From positions 1-34,689 of the forward strand of contig JAJDUI010000034.1 in the NCBI GenBank assembly GCA_022826745.1: a stretch of 34,689 bases of DNA. Direction: 5' to 3'. The notes beneath the pieces are model-generated. The model saw nothing but the letters and a program-made list of their open reading frames with translations, searched no databases and had not been told where the DNA came from. Below, in pieces: positions 7,800 through 16,591 of this stretch. A program made the translations under genes and the position numbers. This DNA comes from Thermoanaerobaculia bacterium (lineage in GTDB: Bacteria; Acidobacteriota; Thermoanaerobaculia; Multivoradales; Multivoraceae). Numbering within the stretch: position 1 is the first letter of the stretch; every line of letters begins with the position of its first letter.

Positions 7800-8747
7800 A
7801 TGCGATCGGCGGGCCTTGACGAGATCAGATCCGTTCTCGACGTGCCCGCCGCCATCGAGTTGATAGAAGCCGGATTCGTCGCGCTGTCGAGCGGTGCCGC
7901 GACGGTTCCTGCCGTCGGTTATCTGGGATTCGACAGACCGCCGGGCGATTGCCACATCAAGTACGGCCACATCCACGGCGATGACGTGTTCGTCGTCAAG
8001 ATCGCCACCGGCTTCCATGAGAACGCTTCGCGCGGTCTTCCCACGGGCCACGGAATGATGATCGTCCTGTCGGCGGAGACCGGCGAGACGCTGGCCCTGC
8101 TGGACGACTCGGGCTACCTGACCGATGTGCGAACCGCCATCGCCGGCTGCATCGCGGCCCGCTATCTCGCACCCGACGCGGTCGAGTGCATCGGCATCGT
8201 CGGTGCGGGCATGCAGGCCCGCATGCAGTTGCAGTACCTGCGCCATGCGCGCGATTGCAACCGGGTTCGGGTCTGGGCGCGACGCCGCGAACAATCGACG
8301 GCGTACCGGAGCGAACTGTCGGATTCCGGCTTCGATGTCCAGGTAGCCGAGACGCTTCAGGACCTCTGCGAGAACAGCAACCTGATCGTCACCGCCACGG
8401 CGGCGAGGAGTGCTCTCGTCCGCGAAGAGTGGATCCGGCCCGGCACTCACCTCACCGCGATGGGAAGCGATGCTCCCGGCAAACAGGAACTGGACCCGGC
8501 GTTGTTCGCAAGAGCCGGTGTCTGTGCCGTCGATTCACTGTCGCAGTGCATCGACCACGGCGAGTCGCACCACGCGCTGGCGGGCGGCTACCTGGACGAA
8601 ACCGGTCTCGTCGAACTGGGCGACATCATCGCCGGCAGAGCCAGGGGGCGCTCGGACGAGGACGAGATCACGATCGCGGATCTGACCGGTGTCGCGGTGC
8701 AGGACATTCAGATCGCAAAGGCGGTCTGGCAGGCATTGGAGGACTAG
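7800..8747 (+). CDS. Ornithine cyclodeaminase / mu-crystallin family protein (possible ketimine reductase)
   Basis: A 315-residue protein. Family residues are K67 in VVKIATGF, R111 in DVRTAIAG, the NAD-binding GIVGAGMQARMQ (132-143) and D224/K228 in GSDAPGKQEL. The family covers ornithine cyclodeaminases, alanine dehydrogenases, EutC and delta-1-pyrroline-2-carboxylate (ketimine) reductases such as LhpI. I chose ATG 7800 because the protein family starts near here and upstream codons lie inside the divergent gene. Context favours the reductase reading: a proline-racemase-family enzyme that may make delta-1-pyrroline-2-carboxylate is 5 kb away, and a sodium symporter is adjacent. That assignment is inference; the family assignment is firm. 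Confidence 0.87.
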   Translation: MRSAGLDEIRSVLDVPAAIELIEAGFVALSSGAATVPAVGYLGFDRPPGDCHIKYGHIHGDDVFVVKIATGFHENASRGLPTGHGMMIVLSAETGETLALLDDSGYLTDVRTAIAGCIAARYLAPDAVECIGIVGAGMQARMQLQYLRHARDCNRVRVWARRREQSTAYRSELSDSGFDVQVAETLQDLCENSNLIVTATAARSALVREEWIRPGTHLTAMGSDAPGKQELDPALFARAGVCAVDSLSQCIDHGESHHALAGGYLDETGLVELGDIIAGRARGRSDEDEITIADLTGVAVQDIQIAKAVWQALED

Positions 8748-8758
8748 GGGGCCGCCCG

Positions 8759-10207
8759 TCAGCCGTCGAGACCCGCAACGAGATCGCGTTCCGATGGGAC
8801 GCGCCTGAGTTCGTCGTGCCGGGGCCGGTGGGTCTTCTGCGTCACCAACGACACCGCCACCATCGCGATCAGGCTGAACACCGGCGCCAGCAACGTGTCC
8901 AGGCCGCGCCAGGCGTCTGTGACCGCGAAGTGGAGCACGACCCGCGCGGCGCTGCCGGCGAGGACGCCAGCGAGGGCACCGGTCGTGTTCGCCCTGCGCC
9001 AGAACAGGCCGAGCACGAGGGGCACGAAGCAGCCGGCGAGCACGATGTCGAAGGCGAGGATGAGCAGGACGCCCGGCTCGGGCCGGACGTAGGCGAAGAC
9101 GACGGCGCCGGCCATCGTCGGCAGGGCGATCCAGCGGGAGAAGCGGAGCATCCGTTCGTCGTCCCAGGTCGACCGGCTGTGGCGCTGGACCAGGTTGCGG
9201 GTGATCACGTTCGCCAGGTCGAGCACGACGCCGCTCGCGGTCGACATGCTGGCCGCGATGATGCCCAGCAACACCGCCCCTCCGATCAGCAGCGGCAGGT
9301 CGGTCAGCGCGAGGTCGACCAGCAGGGAGGAACCCGCGTCGCGGCCGAAGTAGTGGCCCGAGAGGCCGATCAGCGAGACCGTCAGACCGACGGCGAGGGT
9401 CAATCCTCCGGCTAGGTAGCAGCCGCGCTTCGCCGAGCGGCCCGAGTCGGCCGAGATCATCCGCTGGATGAAGTCGATGGCGACGATGTCGCCCAGCGCC
9501 AGCGACCCGAGCGCCGCCCAGTTGACGAGGGCGCCGCTCTCCCGCGAGAAGAGGCCCGCGAAGCTCATCGCGCCTTCGGGAGCCGCGCCCAGCAGGTTGC
9601 CCCAGCCGTGGCTGCCGCCGAGCCAGGCGAAGGCGACAACGATGCTGACGATGAAGATCGCGACCTGGAGCACGCTGGTCGCGATCGTCGCGTAGAGACC
9701 ACCGGAGACGGCATAGGCGAGGATGCAGAGCGCCACCGCGACCAGCATGGCGAGGTAGGGCGCGCCGAAAACAAGTTCGAACAGCAGGCCGAGGCCCGCC
9801 AGGTTGCCCGCGACGAGGACCACGTTGCTCAGCAGCATCAGGCAGGCGGCGAGAGTCTCCGTCGGGACGCTGTAGCGGCGACGGTAGAAGTCCGCCAGGG
9901 TCATCAGCCGCATGCGGTGCAGCGGCTCGGCGAACCAGGTGCCGGCGATGAACAGGCAGAGGGCGAGCCCGACCGGAATCACGGCGCCGGCCCAGAAACC
10001 GCCCGAGTGAACGAGCGACGCGTTGCCCACCGAACCGTTCGCGTCGAACGCCTGGGCGCAGAGGGTGATGCCGACGACGCCGACCGGCATCGCGTTGCCG
10101 GCCACGTAGTAGTTCGTCGCCCGGCCGCGGATCTTCGCGTAGGTGCGGACGCCGATGAACAGCGTGAGGGCGACGAAGAGGAGAACGGCGATGCCGATCG
10201 CTGACAC
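8759..10207 (-). CDS. Sodium:solute symporter (SSS family)
   Basis: A 482-residue polytopic protein with about thirteen hydrophobic segments. Family features include the early NYYVAGNAMP, the first half of the sodium site in QAFDANGSVGNASLVHSGGFWAG, LADFYRRRY after the third helix, and LLGIIAASMSTASGVVLDLANVI (about 320-342), which matches the conserved helix-8 sodium motif. SSS members take up proline, pantothenate, sugars, acetate or similar small solutes with sodium. The gene converges on the mu-crystallin-family gene with 11 bases between the stops. Given the neighbouring amino-acid genes, an amino or imino acid substrate is plausible but unproven. Confidence 0.92.
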   Translation of the reverse strand: MSAIGIAVLLFVALTLFIGVRTYAKIRGRATNYYVAGNAMPVGVVGITLCAQAFDANGSVGNASLVHSGGFWAGAVIPVGLALCLFIAGTWFAEPLHRMRLMTLADFYRRRYSVPTETLAACLMLLSNVVLVAGNLAGLGLLFELVFGAPYLAMLVAVALCILAYAVSGGLYATIATSVLQVAIFIVSIVVAFAWLGGSHGWGNLLGAAPEGAMSFAGLFSRESGALVNWAALGSLALGDIVAIDFIQRMISADSGRSAKRGCYLAGGLTLAVGLTVSLIGLSGHYFGRDAGSSLLVDLALTDLPLLIGGAVLLGIIAASMSTASGVVLDLANVITRNLVQRHSRSTWDDERMLRFSRWIALPTMAGAVVFAYVRPEPGVLLILAFDIVLAGCFVPLVLGLFWRRANTTGALAGVLAGSAARVVLHFAVTDAWRGLDTLLAPVFSLIAMVAVSLVTQKTHRPRHDELRRVPSERDLVAGLDG

Positions 10208-10246
10208 GGCGGCAGTGTAGTGGCGCGGTCGCTCCGGCGCCGCCTG

Positions 10247-10252
10247 TATAGT
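10247..10252 (+). promoter_or_regulatory. Candidate -10 box for the M28 peptidase gene
   Basis: TATAGT at 10247-10252 matches the -10 consensus in 5 of 6 positions and lies 38 bases before the GTG start. No good -35 is found 16-18 bases upstream, so an activator may be needed or the site may be chance. The 83-base gap is shared with the divergent symporter gene. Confidence 0.35.
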
Positions 10253-10290
10253 GCCGAACAGTCAGCAAATCGCGGAGGTTCGAAGACTCG

Positions 10291-11901
10291 GTGATCGCAC
10301 GCGACGTCAAGCGGATGCCCGCACTCGCCGCGCTCGCAGCGACGCTCGCGGCGTGCGGCGTCCCGGCCGGCGAAGAGGGCGCCGGAGGGCCGACCGGTCC
10401 AACGGAGCCCGTCGACCTCGAGGTCGTCGCCGAACTCCGCGACGAGGGTTTCAACCGCTCCCGGGTCATGGAGTTCTCCCACGTCCTGACCGACCTCTAC
10501 GGCCCCAGATACGCGAACTCGCCTTCCTACGACGCCGCCGCCTCGTGGGCCCGGGACACCTTGGAGGAGTTCGGTCTCGAAGCCGCCCTCGAACCGTGGG
10601 GCGAGTTCGGCTACGCCTGGGAGAACCGCCACACCTCGGTTCACATCACGGCGCCGCAGTACCAGCCGGTCATCGGCTACGCCCAGCCGGGCACCCGGGG
10701 TACGGACGGCAAGGTGGCCGGTCCCGTCGCCGCGGTCGACCTCGCCGCCATCCGGACGCGGGACGATCTGGAAGCCCTGGGGGCAGCCATCCAACCGTCG
10801 ATCCTCCTCATCTCGCCAGAGCGGGAGCTGGTTCCCAACTTCTCGCCACAGGCGGTCCGGCTCTCCGACGAGGAACTCAGCGGCATGGCCCGCCTCGAGA
10901 TCGATCCGGCCAACAATCCGACCCGGTCATCGGAGGACGAGGCCGCACCCGAACTCTCCCGCCACGACATCGAGACGTTCCTGGAGCAACAGGGCGTCGC
11001 CGTCCTGGTCGAGATCGGTTCCACCAACGTCGGCCCGATGGACAAGGGGATCGTCCACGTCTCGGGTGACGGTCCGCTGCCGCTCGACGAGCCGGTCCCG
11101 ATGCCTCGCGTCGTCGTCGCCGCCGAGCACTACAACCGGATGATGCGGCTGCTGGCCGCCGGAACGCCGGTGGAGATGGAGATCGAGGTCAGGAACGTCC
11201 TCAGCGACGACGATCCACTCGACTACAACGTGATCGCCGACCTCCCCGGCGGCGATCTGGCCCACGAAGTCGTCATGATCGGCGGCCACCTGGACGCCGA
11301 GCCGGCCGGCACGGGCGCCACGGACAACGCGGCCGGCAGCGCGATCGTGATGGAGGCGATGCGGCTCCTGCGGGCGACCGGACTCGAACCGCGGCGCACG
11401 ATCCGGGCCGCGCTCTGGGGCGCCGAGGAGAGCGGCCTGCTCGGCTCCCGGGCCTACGTCCGCGAGCACTTCGGCGACCCGGCGTCACCGGAGAAGCCGG
11501 ATGCGCACGCGAACCTCTCCGTCTACTTCAACGTCGACTGGTACGGCCGCTTCCGCGGCATGTACCTGCAGGGCAACGACGCGTCCCGGCCGATCTTCGA
11601 GGCCTGGCAGGAGCCGTTCCACGACGTGGGGATGACCTGGATCGTGCCCGGCAACACCTGCTGCACCGACCACATGGCCTTTCTCGAAGCGGGCCTGCAG
11701 GGCTACCAGTTCATCCAGGACGATCTCGAGTTCTTCAACGTGACCTTCCACACGAACATGGACGTCTACGACCGCCTGATCGCCGACGACCTCAAGCAGG
11801 CCTCCGTGATCCTCGCCAGCTTCGCCTACCATGCGGCGATGAGGGACGAGCTGTTCCCGCGCACCGACGGCCTGGCCAACGGACGGCGCTGGCACAAGTA
11901 G
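10291..11901 (+). CDS. M28 family zinc metallopeptidase, lipoprotein
   Basis: A 536-residue protein. The signal ends in a lipobox, ATLAACG, so it is probably lipid-anchored outside the inner membrane. All five M28 metal ligands are visible: H333 (GGHLD), D345 (GATDN), E380 (WGAEE, with E379 as general base), D416 (NVDWYG) and H487 (TFHTNMD). A PA-like insert occupies about 130-310. The layout resembles secreted dipeptidase/aminopeptidase members such as carboxypeptidase Q. The GTG start has GGAGG 12 bases upstream; ATG at 10315 also leaves a usable signal peptide. It is followed by the aldo/keto reductase after 32 bases and may supply amino acids or dipeptides to the downstream catabolic operon. 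Confidence 0.92.
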   Translation: MIARDVKRMPALAALAATLAACGVPAGEEGAGGPTGPTEPVDLEVVAELRDEGFNRSRVMEFSHVLTDLYGPRYANSPSYDAAASWARDTLEEFGLEAALEPWGEFGYAWENRHTSVHITAPQYQPVIGYAQPGTRGTDGKVAGPVAAVDLAAIRTRDDLEALGAAIQPSILLISPERELVPNFSPQAVRLSDEELSGMARLEIDPANNPTRSSEDEAAPELSRHDIETFLEQQGVAVLVEIGSTNVGPMDKGIVHVSGDGPLPLDEPVPMPRVVVAAEHYNRMMRLLAAGTPVEMEIEVRNVLSDDDPLDYNVIADLPGGDLAHEVVMIGGHLDAEPAGTGATDNAAGSAIVMEAMRLLRATGLEPRRTIRAALWGAEESGLLGSRAYVREHFGDPASPEKPDAHANLSVYFNVDWYGRFRGMYLQGNDASRPIFEAWQEPFHDVGMTWIVPGNTCCTDHMAFLEAGLQGYQFIQDDLEFFNVTFHTNMDVYDRLIADDLKQASVILASFAYHAAMRDELFPRTDGLANGRRWHK

Positions 11902-11933
11902 GCGCGCGGGATCGGCCGGAGGCAGGATCACTC

Positions 11934-12989
11934 ATGGAGTACCGCGTACTGGGACGGACCGGGGTCAAGGTCGCGCCGCTCTGCTTCGGCAGCGACAACT
12001 TCGCCGACCCGACGCCGGAACCGGAATGCGTCCGCATGCTGGAGACGGCGATGGACGCCGGCATCAACCTGATCGACACCGGCGAGGTCTACGCCGAGGG
12101 CGAGGGCGAGCGGATCATCGGCCGGGCGCTGAAGGCGAACGGCCGCCGACACGAACTGCTGATCGCGACCAAGGTCGACCACGGCCGCAGGGTCGTAGGC
12201 CAGAGCGTCGTGGACTACACCGGCAGCATCGGCCCCAACGAGTACGGCCACTCGCGGATCAACCTGATCCGCGCTTGCGAGGGCTCGCTTCGAAGGCTGC
12301 AGACCGACTACATCGACCTCTATCAACTCCACCGGCCCTCGCCCGAGATGCCGTTCGACGAGACCCTGAGGGCGCTGGACGATCTCGTCCGGGCCGGCAA
12401 GATCCGCTACATCGGCTGCTCGACGCACCCGGCCTGGATGGTCGCCGAGGCCGTGATGACGAGCGAACTGAAGGGCTACGCCCGCTTCGCCAGCGAGCAG
12501 CCGCCCTACAACCTGCTGGACCGCCGGATCGAGAACGAACTGATCCCGATGTGCGAGGCCTTGGGCCTCGGCATCATCACCTGGGCGCCGATGGCGATGG
12601 GCGTGCTCGCCGGCCGCTATCTCAGCGACTCCGACTATCCCCAGGGCTCGCGGGCCGCACTGCGCGGCGGCTTCTACGCCGACCGCGTCACCCGCGCCGG
12701 CATCGACGTCGGCCGCAGGTTCGCCGCGATCGCGGCCGACTCCGGCCTCACGCCGGCTCAGTTCGCGATCCTCTGGACGAAGGACCAGCCCGGCATCACG
12801 GCGCCGCTGATCGGGCCGCGCACGCTCAGCCACCTGGAGGACCTGCTGCCCGTGCTCGATATGACCCTCTCCTCTGAACAGCGGGCCGCGTGCGACGCCC
12901 TGGTTCCGCCCGGAAGCGTCGTCGCCGACTTCCACAACACGGCGGGCTGGATGAAGATGAAGGTCATCCCGCCAGCGGCCGGGAACTAG
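11934..12989 (+). CDS. Aldo/keto reductase (first paralogue)
   Basis: A 351-residue NADPH-dependent oxidoreductase with the complete catalytic tetrad D48, Y53 ([11 protein letters not shown]), K80 (IATKVD) and H133 (LYQLHRP). Further family blocks are [12 protein letters not shown] and, near the nucleotide site, [15 protein letters not shown]. The TIM-barrel family reduces aldehydes and ketones; the substrate is not evident. It opens a compact plus-strand run, with the proline-racemase-family gene starting 8 bases after its stop. A closely similar paralogue at 33748 shares the same start and most residues until an IS interrupts that copy. Confidence 0.93.
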   Translation: MEYRVLGRTGVKVAPLCFGSDNFADPTPEPECVRMLETAMDAGINLIDTGEVYAEGEGERIIGRALKANGRRHELLIATKVDHGRRVVGQSVVDYTGSIGPNEYGHSRINLIRACEGSLRRLQTDYIDLYQLHRPSPEMPFDETLRALDDLVRAGKIRYIGCSTHPAWMVAEAVMTSELKGYARFASEQPPYNLLDRRIENELIPMCEALGLGIITWAPMAMGVLAGRYLSDSDYPQGSRAALRGGFYADRVTRAGIDVGRRFAAIAADSGLTPAQFAILWTKDQPGITAPLIGPRTLSHLEDLLPVLDMTLSSEQRAACDALVPPGSVVADFHNTAGWMKMKVIPPAAGN

Positions 12990-12996
12990 ATCCCCG

Positions 12997-14067
12997 ATGC
13001 GCGTCTCCAACGTGATCCACGCCGTCGACACTCACGTTTGCGGCGAACCGGGCCGGGTGATCGTCGGCGGCGTCCTCGACGTCCCCGGGGCGACGATGTT
13101 CGAGAAGATGCGCTACCTCGAGGATGAAGCCGACGAGCTGCGCCTGCGGATGCTGCGCGAACCGCGCGGCTACCCCGCCGCGAACTGCAACCTGATCCTG
13201 CCTGCCACTCACCCCGACGCGGTCGCCGGCTACGTGATCATGGAGCAGGTCGAATACCCGGGCATGTCGGGCACGAACACGATCGCGGTCGTCACCGTGT
13301 TGATCGAGACCGGGATGGTGCCGCACACGGAGCCGGTCACCGAACTCACCCTGGAATCGCCCGCCGGCCTGATCCGGGTGCGCGCCGACGTCGAACACGG
13401 AAAGGTGAAGCGGGTCGAGTTCGAGAACGTGCCCGCCTTCGCCGTCCACCTCGACGCCGTCCTCGATGTGCCCGAACTCGGCAACGTGACCGTCGACGTC
13501 GCCTACGGCGGCATGTTCTACGTGATCGCCGACGCCGACCAGGTCGGCCTCACCCTGGCGGCGGAAGAGGCCGCGGAGGCGACCCGGGTCGGCGAGATGA
13601 TCAAGGCGGCCTGCCAGGAGCAGCTTCCGCCACCGGTGCATCCGCTCAATCCGGAGATCCGCGGCGTGACGATCGGCCAGCTCTCGGCGCCGCCTCTCGT
13701 GCCCGGCTCCCACCGGCGCAACACGGTGATCGTCTCGACCGGCACGCTCGACTGGAACAGGCCGCTGACCTGGACCGGCGCCCTCGACCGCTCACCCTGC
13801 GGCACCGGCACCTGCGCCAAGATGGCGGCGATGTGGGCGAAGGGCGAACTGCCCCTCGGCCAGGACTTCGTCCACGAGGGCGTCCTCGGCACGACCTTCA
13901 CCGGGCGCATGGTGCGGGAAACGAAGGTCGGCGACGTCGACGCCGCGGTGCCGACGCTGGCGGGCACGGCATGGATTACGGGCTTCGCCCAGTACGTCGT
14001 CGACCCGGAGGACCCCTTCCCCAACGGGTTCACCGTCGGCGACATCTGGGGCGGCCAGGAGGAATGA
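12997..14067 (+). CDS. Proline racemase family; probable trans-3-hydroxy-L-proline dehydratase or hydroxyproline epimerase
   Basis: A 356-residue protein beginning with the family pattern IHAVDTHVCGEPGRVI. The second catalytic cysteine is present as C268 in DRSPCGTGTCAKMA. At the first catalytic position the usual MCGH is MSGT, so Ser91 replaces cysteine and Thr replaces histidine. Cys/Cys members are racemases or epimerases. Members with Thr or Ser first include trans-3-hydroxyproline dehydratases, which make delta-1-pyrroline-2-carboxylate. The length fits the dehydratase group (the human enzyme is about 354 residues). It lies in a run with an SDR and a TRAP importer, and a possible ketimine reductase is at 7800. 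Family is certain; dehydratase over epimerase is inference. Confidence 0.9.
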   Translation: MRVSNVIHAVDTHVCGEPGRVIVGGVLDVPGATMFEKMRYLEDEADELRLRMLREPRGYPAANCNLILPATHPDAVAGYVIMEQVEYPGMSGTNTIAVVTVLIETGMVPHTEPVTELTLESPAGLIRVRADVEHGKVKRVEFENVPAFAVHLDAVLDVPELGNVTVDVAYGGMFYVIADADQVGLTLAAEEAAEATRVGEMIKAACQEQLPPPVHPLNPEIRGVTIGQLSAPPLVPGSHRRNTVIVSTGTLDWNRPLTWTGALDRSPCGTGTCAKMAAMWAKGELPLGQDFVHEGVLGTTFTGRMVRETKVGDVDAAVPTLAGTAWITGFAQYVVDPEDPFPNGFTVGDIWGGQEE

Positions 14068-14072
14068 CTGCG

Positions 14073-14822
14073 ATGAGCGAAGACAGAGTGATGGTCGTCA
14101 CCGGCGCGTCGAGCGGCCTCGGCGCCGAAGTCTCGGAGCACTTCGCGCTCAAGGGCTACCGCGTGGTGATGAGCTACCTGATCGAGCCCGAGGCGCAGGC
14201 CACCTACGACCGCATCGCGGCCAGCGTGGGCAGCACCGACCGGCTGATGAAGGTGCAGGCCGATGTCGCGAACCGGGAACAGGTCCGCGCGATGTTCGAC
14301 GCCGTGATCGAGCGGTTCGGCCAGGTCGACGTCCTGATCAACTTCGCCGGCATCAACCGCGACGCGCCCTTCACCGAGTTGACGGACGACATGTGGGACT
14401 CGGTCGTCTCCGCCCATCTTCGCGGCCACTTCGTCTGCGGCCAGGAGTTCGTCTTCCACAACCCCGACCGCCCGGGCGTGATCATCAACCTGGGCGCCGC
14501 CTGCGGCCAGATCGGCCGCAAGAACGGAGCGAACTTCTGCAGCGCCAAGGGCGGCGTGATCGCGCTGACCAAGTGCATGGCCCAGGAACTGTCTCCCCGA
14601 ATCCGCGTCAACTGCCTGGTGCCCGGATCGGTGAGGACGCGCGAGGTGATCGATCGCTACGACCTCGAAACAGAGGAGGGTCTGGCCAAGGAGCTCGCCA
14701 CCCTGCCGATGGGCCGCCTGGGCGAGTTCGAAGACATCACCCGGATGGTCGACTGCATGATCGGCTCCGAGTTCACGACCGGCGCCACCTTCTACGCCAA
14801 CGGCGGCCAGTACATGCATTGA
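14073..14822 (+). CDS. SDR-fold protein lacking most catalytic residues
   Basis: A 249-residue Rossmann protein with an intact cofactor loop TGASSGLG (10-17), an NFAG variant of NNAG (90-93) and the conserved PG after strand six (VPGSVRT). The catalytic set is degenerate: the YxxxK tyrosine is Phe155 (FCSAK, K159 kept), the catalytic Ser region reads INLGAAC with Gly/Ala, and the helix-4 Asn is replaced by His115 (SAHLRG). ATG 14073 is chosen because AGGAGG (14057-14062) sits 10 bases upstream. ATG 14064 overlaps the previous stop but is only 1 base from that Shine-Dalgarno. It may bind NAD(P)H without standard SDR chemistry, or use other residues. It lies between the racemase-family gene and the TRAP permease. 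Confidence 0.88.
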   Translation: MSEDRVMVVTGASSGLGAEVSEHFALKGYRVVMSYLIEPEAQATYDRIAASVGSTDRLMKVQADVANREQVRAMFDAVIERFGQVDVLINFAGINRDAPFTELTDDMWDSVVSAHLRGHFVCGQEFVFHNPDRPGVIINLGAACGQIGRKNGANFCSAKGGVIALTKCMAQELSPRIRVNCLVPGSVRTREVIDRYDLETEEGLAKELATLPMGRLGEFEDITRMVDCMIGSEFTTGATFYANGGQYMH

Positions 14823-15301
14823 AGCGCCTCGGCGCAGCGCTCCGGGCATTGCTTCGCCACCCGCTCGAGGTGGCGGTGTGCACGATCCTGGTGGCGCTGG
14901 TCGCGGTGACCTTCTCCCAGGTCGTCTTCCGCTACGTCCTGCAGGCGTCGCTCTCCTGGTCGGAGGAGCTTGCCCGCTTCCTCCTGATGTGGCTCGCCGC
15001 CCTCTCCACCGCTTACGCGATGAAGACGGGCGCCCACTTCGCGCTTCACTTCGTCGTCGACCGCACGCCGCCGGCCATGCGGCGCCTCATCGGTTCGGCG
15101 GTCGCGCTCGCCGCGGCCGCGTTCCTGGCCGTCTTCGCCTGGCAGTCGCTCCGCTTCGCGATCGAGGTTCACGACATGGAGGCGCCCGCCACACGGATGT
15201 CGATGGCGATTCCCTACTCGTCGGCCTTCGTCGGCAGCACCCTGACCCTCTACTACGTGCTCGTGAACTGGCGCCGGGAACTCCGCGGGCAGGAGGAGTA
15301 G
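14819..15301 (+). CDS. TRAP transporter small permease (DctQ-like)
   Basis: A 160-residue membrane protein with four hydrophobic segments and the DctQ pattern VFRYVLQASLSWSEELARFLLMWLA split across helices 1-2, where the WSEE..R motif is diagnostic. No ATG fits. TTG at 14819 overlaps the SDR stop (TTGA) and gives a normal-length protein with a basic N terminus (KRLGAALRALLRH). GTG 14870 would cut into the first helix. It partners the large permease, whose gene starts 9 bases after its stop. Confidence 0.88.
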   Translation: MKRLGAALRALLRHPLEVAVCTILVALVAVTFSQVVFRYVLQASLSWSEELARFLLMWLAALSTAYAMKTGAHFALHFVVDRTPPAMRRLIGSAVALAAAAFLAVFAWQSLRFAIEVHDMEAPATRMSMAIPYSSAFVGSTLTLYYVLVNWRRELRGQEE

Positions 15302-15310
15302 GGCCAGGCG

Positions 15311-16591
15311 ATGGGAATCCTGGTCATCCTCACCCTCGTGGCGGCGCTGCTGCTCGGCGTGCCGGTGGCCATCGCGCTGGCGCTCGCGGCCATGGTGGGC
15401 CTGCTCTACAGCTCACCCGAGTTCCTGATTGTGATGCCGCAGAAGTTCCTGGCCGGCCTGGATTCCTTCCCGCTCCTGGCGGTGCCCCTGTTCGTGCTCG
15501 CCGGAGCGCTCATCTCGCACGGCGGCATGGCGCGCCGGATCGTCGACCTGGCGATGCAGTTCGTCGGCCGCCTGCCGGGCGGTCTCGGCCTCGTCGTCAT
15601 CCTGTCGACGATGCTGTTCTCCGGCATCTCCGGATCGCCGAGCGCGAACACCGCCGCCATCGGCTCCGTCGCCCTGCCGGCAATGCGCCAGCGGCAGTAT
15701 CCGGCGCCGTTCGCAACCGCCGTCTTCGCTTCGGCCGGCGGCGTCTCTACCCTGGTGCCGCCCGCGATCGACCTGATCATCATCGGCGTGGTTTCCGGGA
15801 TGTCGATCGGCGCCCTGTTCGCGGCCGGCATCACGCCGGCGATCGTGCTCGGCCTGGCCCTGATGACGCTGACCTGGATCAAGGCCCTCGACCTCAACCT
15901 GCCGCTCGAGGCGAAGGCGTCCTGGCCGGAGCGCCTCCGCGTGATCCGCAACGGCATCCTGCCGCTGTTCATGATCGTCATCATCCTCGGCGGCATCTAC
16001 GGCGGGGTCTTCACGCCCACCGAAGCCTCGGCGGTCGCCGTGGTCTACGGCGCCCTCGTGTCCTTCTTCGTCTACCGGGAGCTGAAACTCGAGGACGTCC
16101 CGAAGGTCCTGCTGCAGACCGCCTCGCTCTCCGGCGTCGTCCTGTTCGTCCTCGGGACGGCGTCGATGTTCTCGTTCGTTCTGACCTTCGAGCGACTGCC
16201 GCACCTGCTGGCCGAAGGGATCTCGACCCACGCGCCGAACTGGATCGTCTTCATCCTCTTCGTCCACCTGATCTTCCTCTTCCTCGGCATGGTCATGGAC
16301 GCGCTGCCGCCGATCATCATTCTGATGCCGATCCTGCTGCCGGCCGCGATCGCCCTGGGCATGGATCCGGTTCATTTCGGCATCCTGGTCGCGGCCAACG
16401 TCGGCATCGGGATGATCTCGCCGCCCGTCGGCATCTGCCTCTACGTGGCCTGCGGCATCGGGAAGACGCCGATCGAGAAGGTGACGCCGAAGCTGCTTCC
16501 CTTCCTGGCCCTGCTGCTCATCATGCTGATGGTCATCACCTTCGTTCCAGGGGTCACGCTGTGGCTACCGGAGGCCCTCGGCTATGAGTAG
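15311..16591 (+). CDS. TRAP transporter large permease (DctM-like)
   Basis: A 426-residue polytopic protein of normal DctM length. Characteristic stretches include LDSFPLLAVPLFVLAGALI (about 50-68), FSGISGSPSANTAAIGSVALPAM (about 103-125) and the second half repeat with DALPPIIILMPILLPAA and NVGIGMISPPVGICLYVACGI. It is the sodium-coupled transport subunit; solute specificity comes from the DctP protein. Its last 8 bases overlap the start of the binding-protein gene, so all three TRAP genes are probably translationally coupled. Confidence 0.95.
   Translation: MGILVILTLVAALLLGVPVAIALALAAMVGLLYSSPEFLIVMPQKFLAGLDSFPLLAVPLFVLAGALISHGGMARRIVDLAMQFVGRLPGGLGLVVILSTMLFSGISGSPSANTAAIGSVALPAMRQRQYPAPFATAVFASAGGVSTLVPPAIDLIIIGVVSGMSIGALFAAGITPAIVLGLALMTLTWIKALDLNLPLEAKASWPERLRVIRNGILPLFMIVIILGGIYGGVFTPTEASAVAVVYGALVSFFVYRELKLEDVPKVLLQTASLSGVVLFVLGTASMFSFVLTFERLPHLLAEGISTHAPNWIVFILFVHLIFLFLGMVMDALPPIIILMPILLPAAIALGMDPVHFGILVAANVGIGMISPPVGICLYVACGIGKTPIEKVTPKLLPFLALLLIMLMVITFVPGVTLWLPEALGYE

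Noticed and set aside
6550..8747. EutB/EutC hydroxyectoine utilisation pair
   Set aside because: The two families match, but they are divergent rather than in an operon, and no EutD/EutE, DoeA/DoeB or ectoine importer is present. General family calls are safer.
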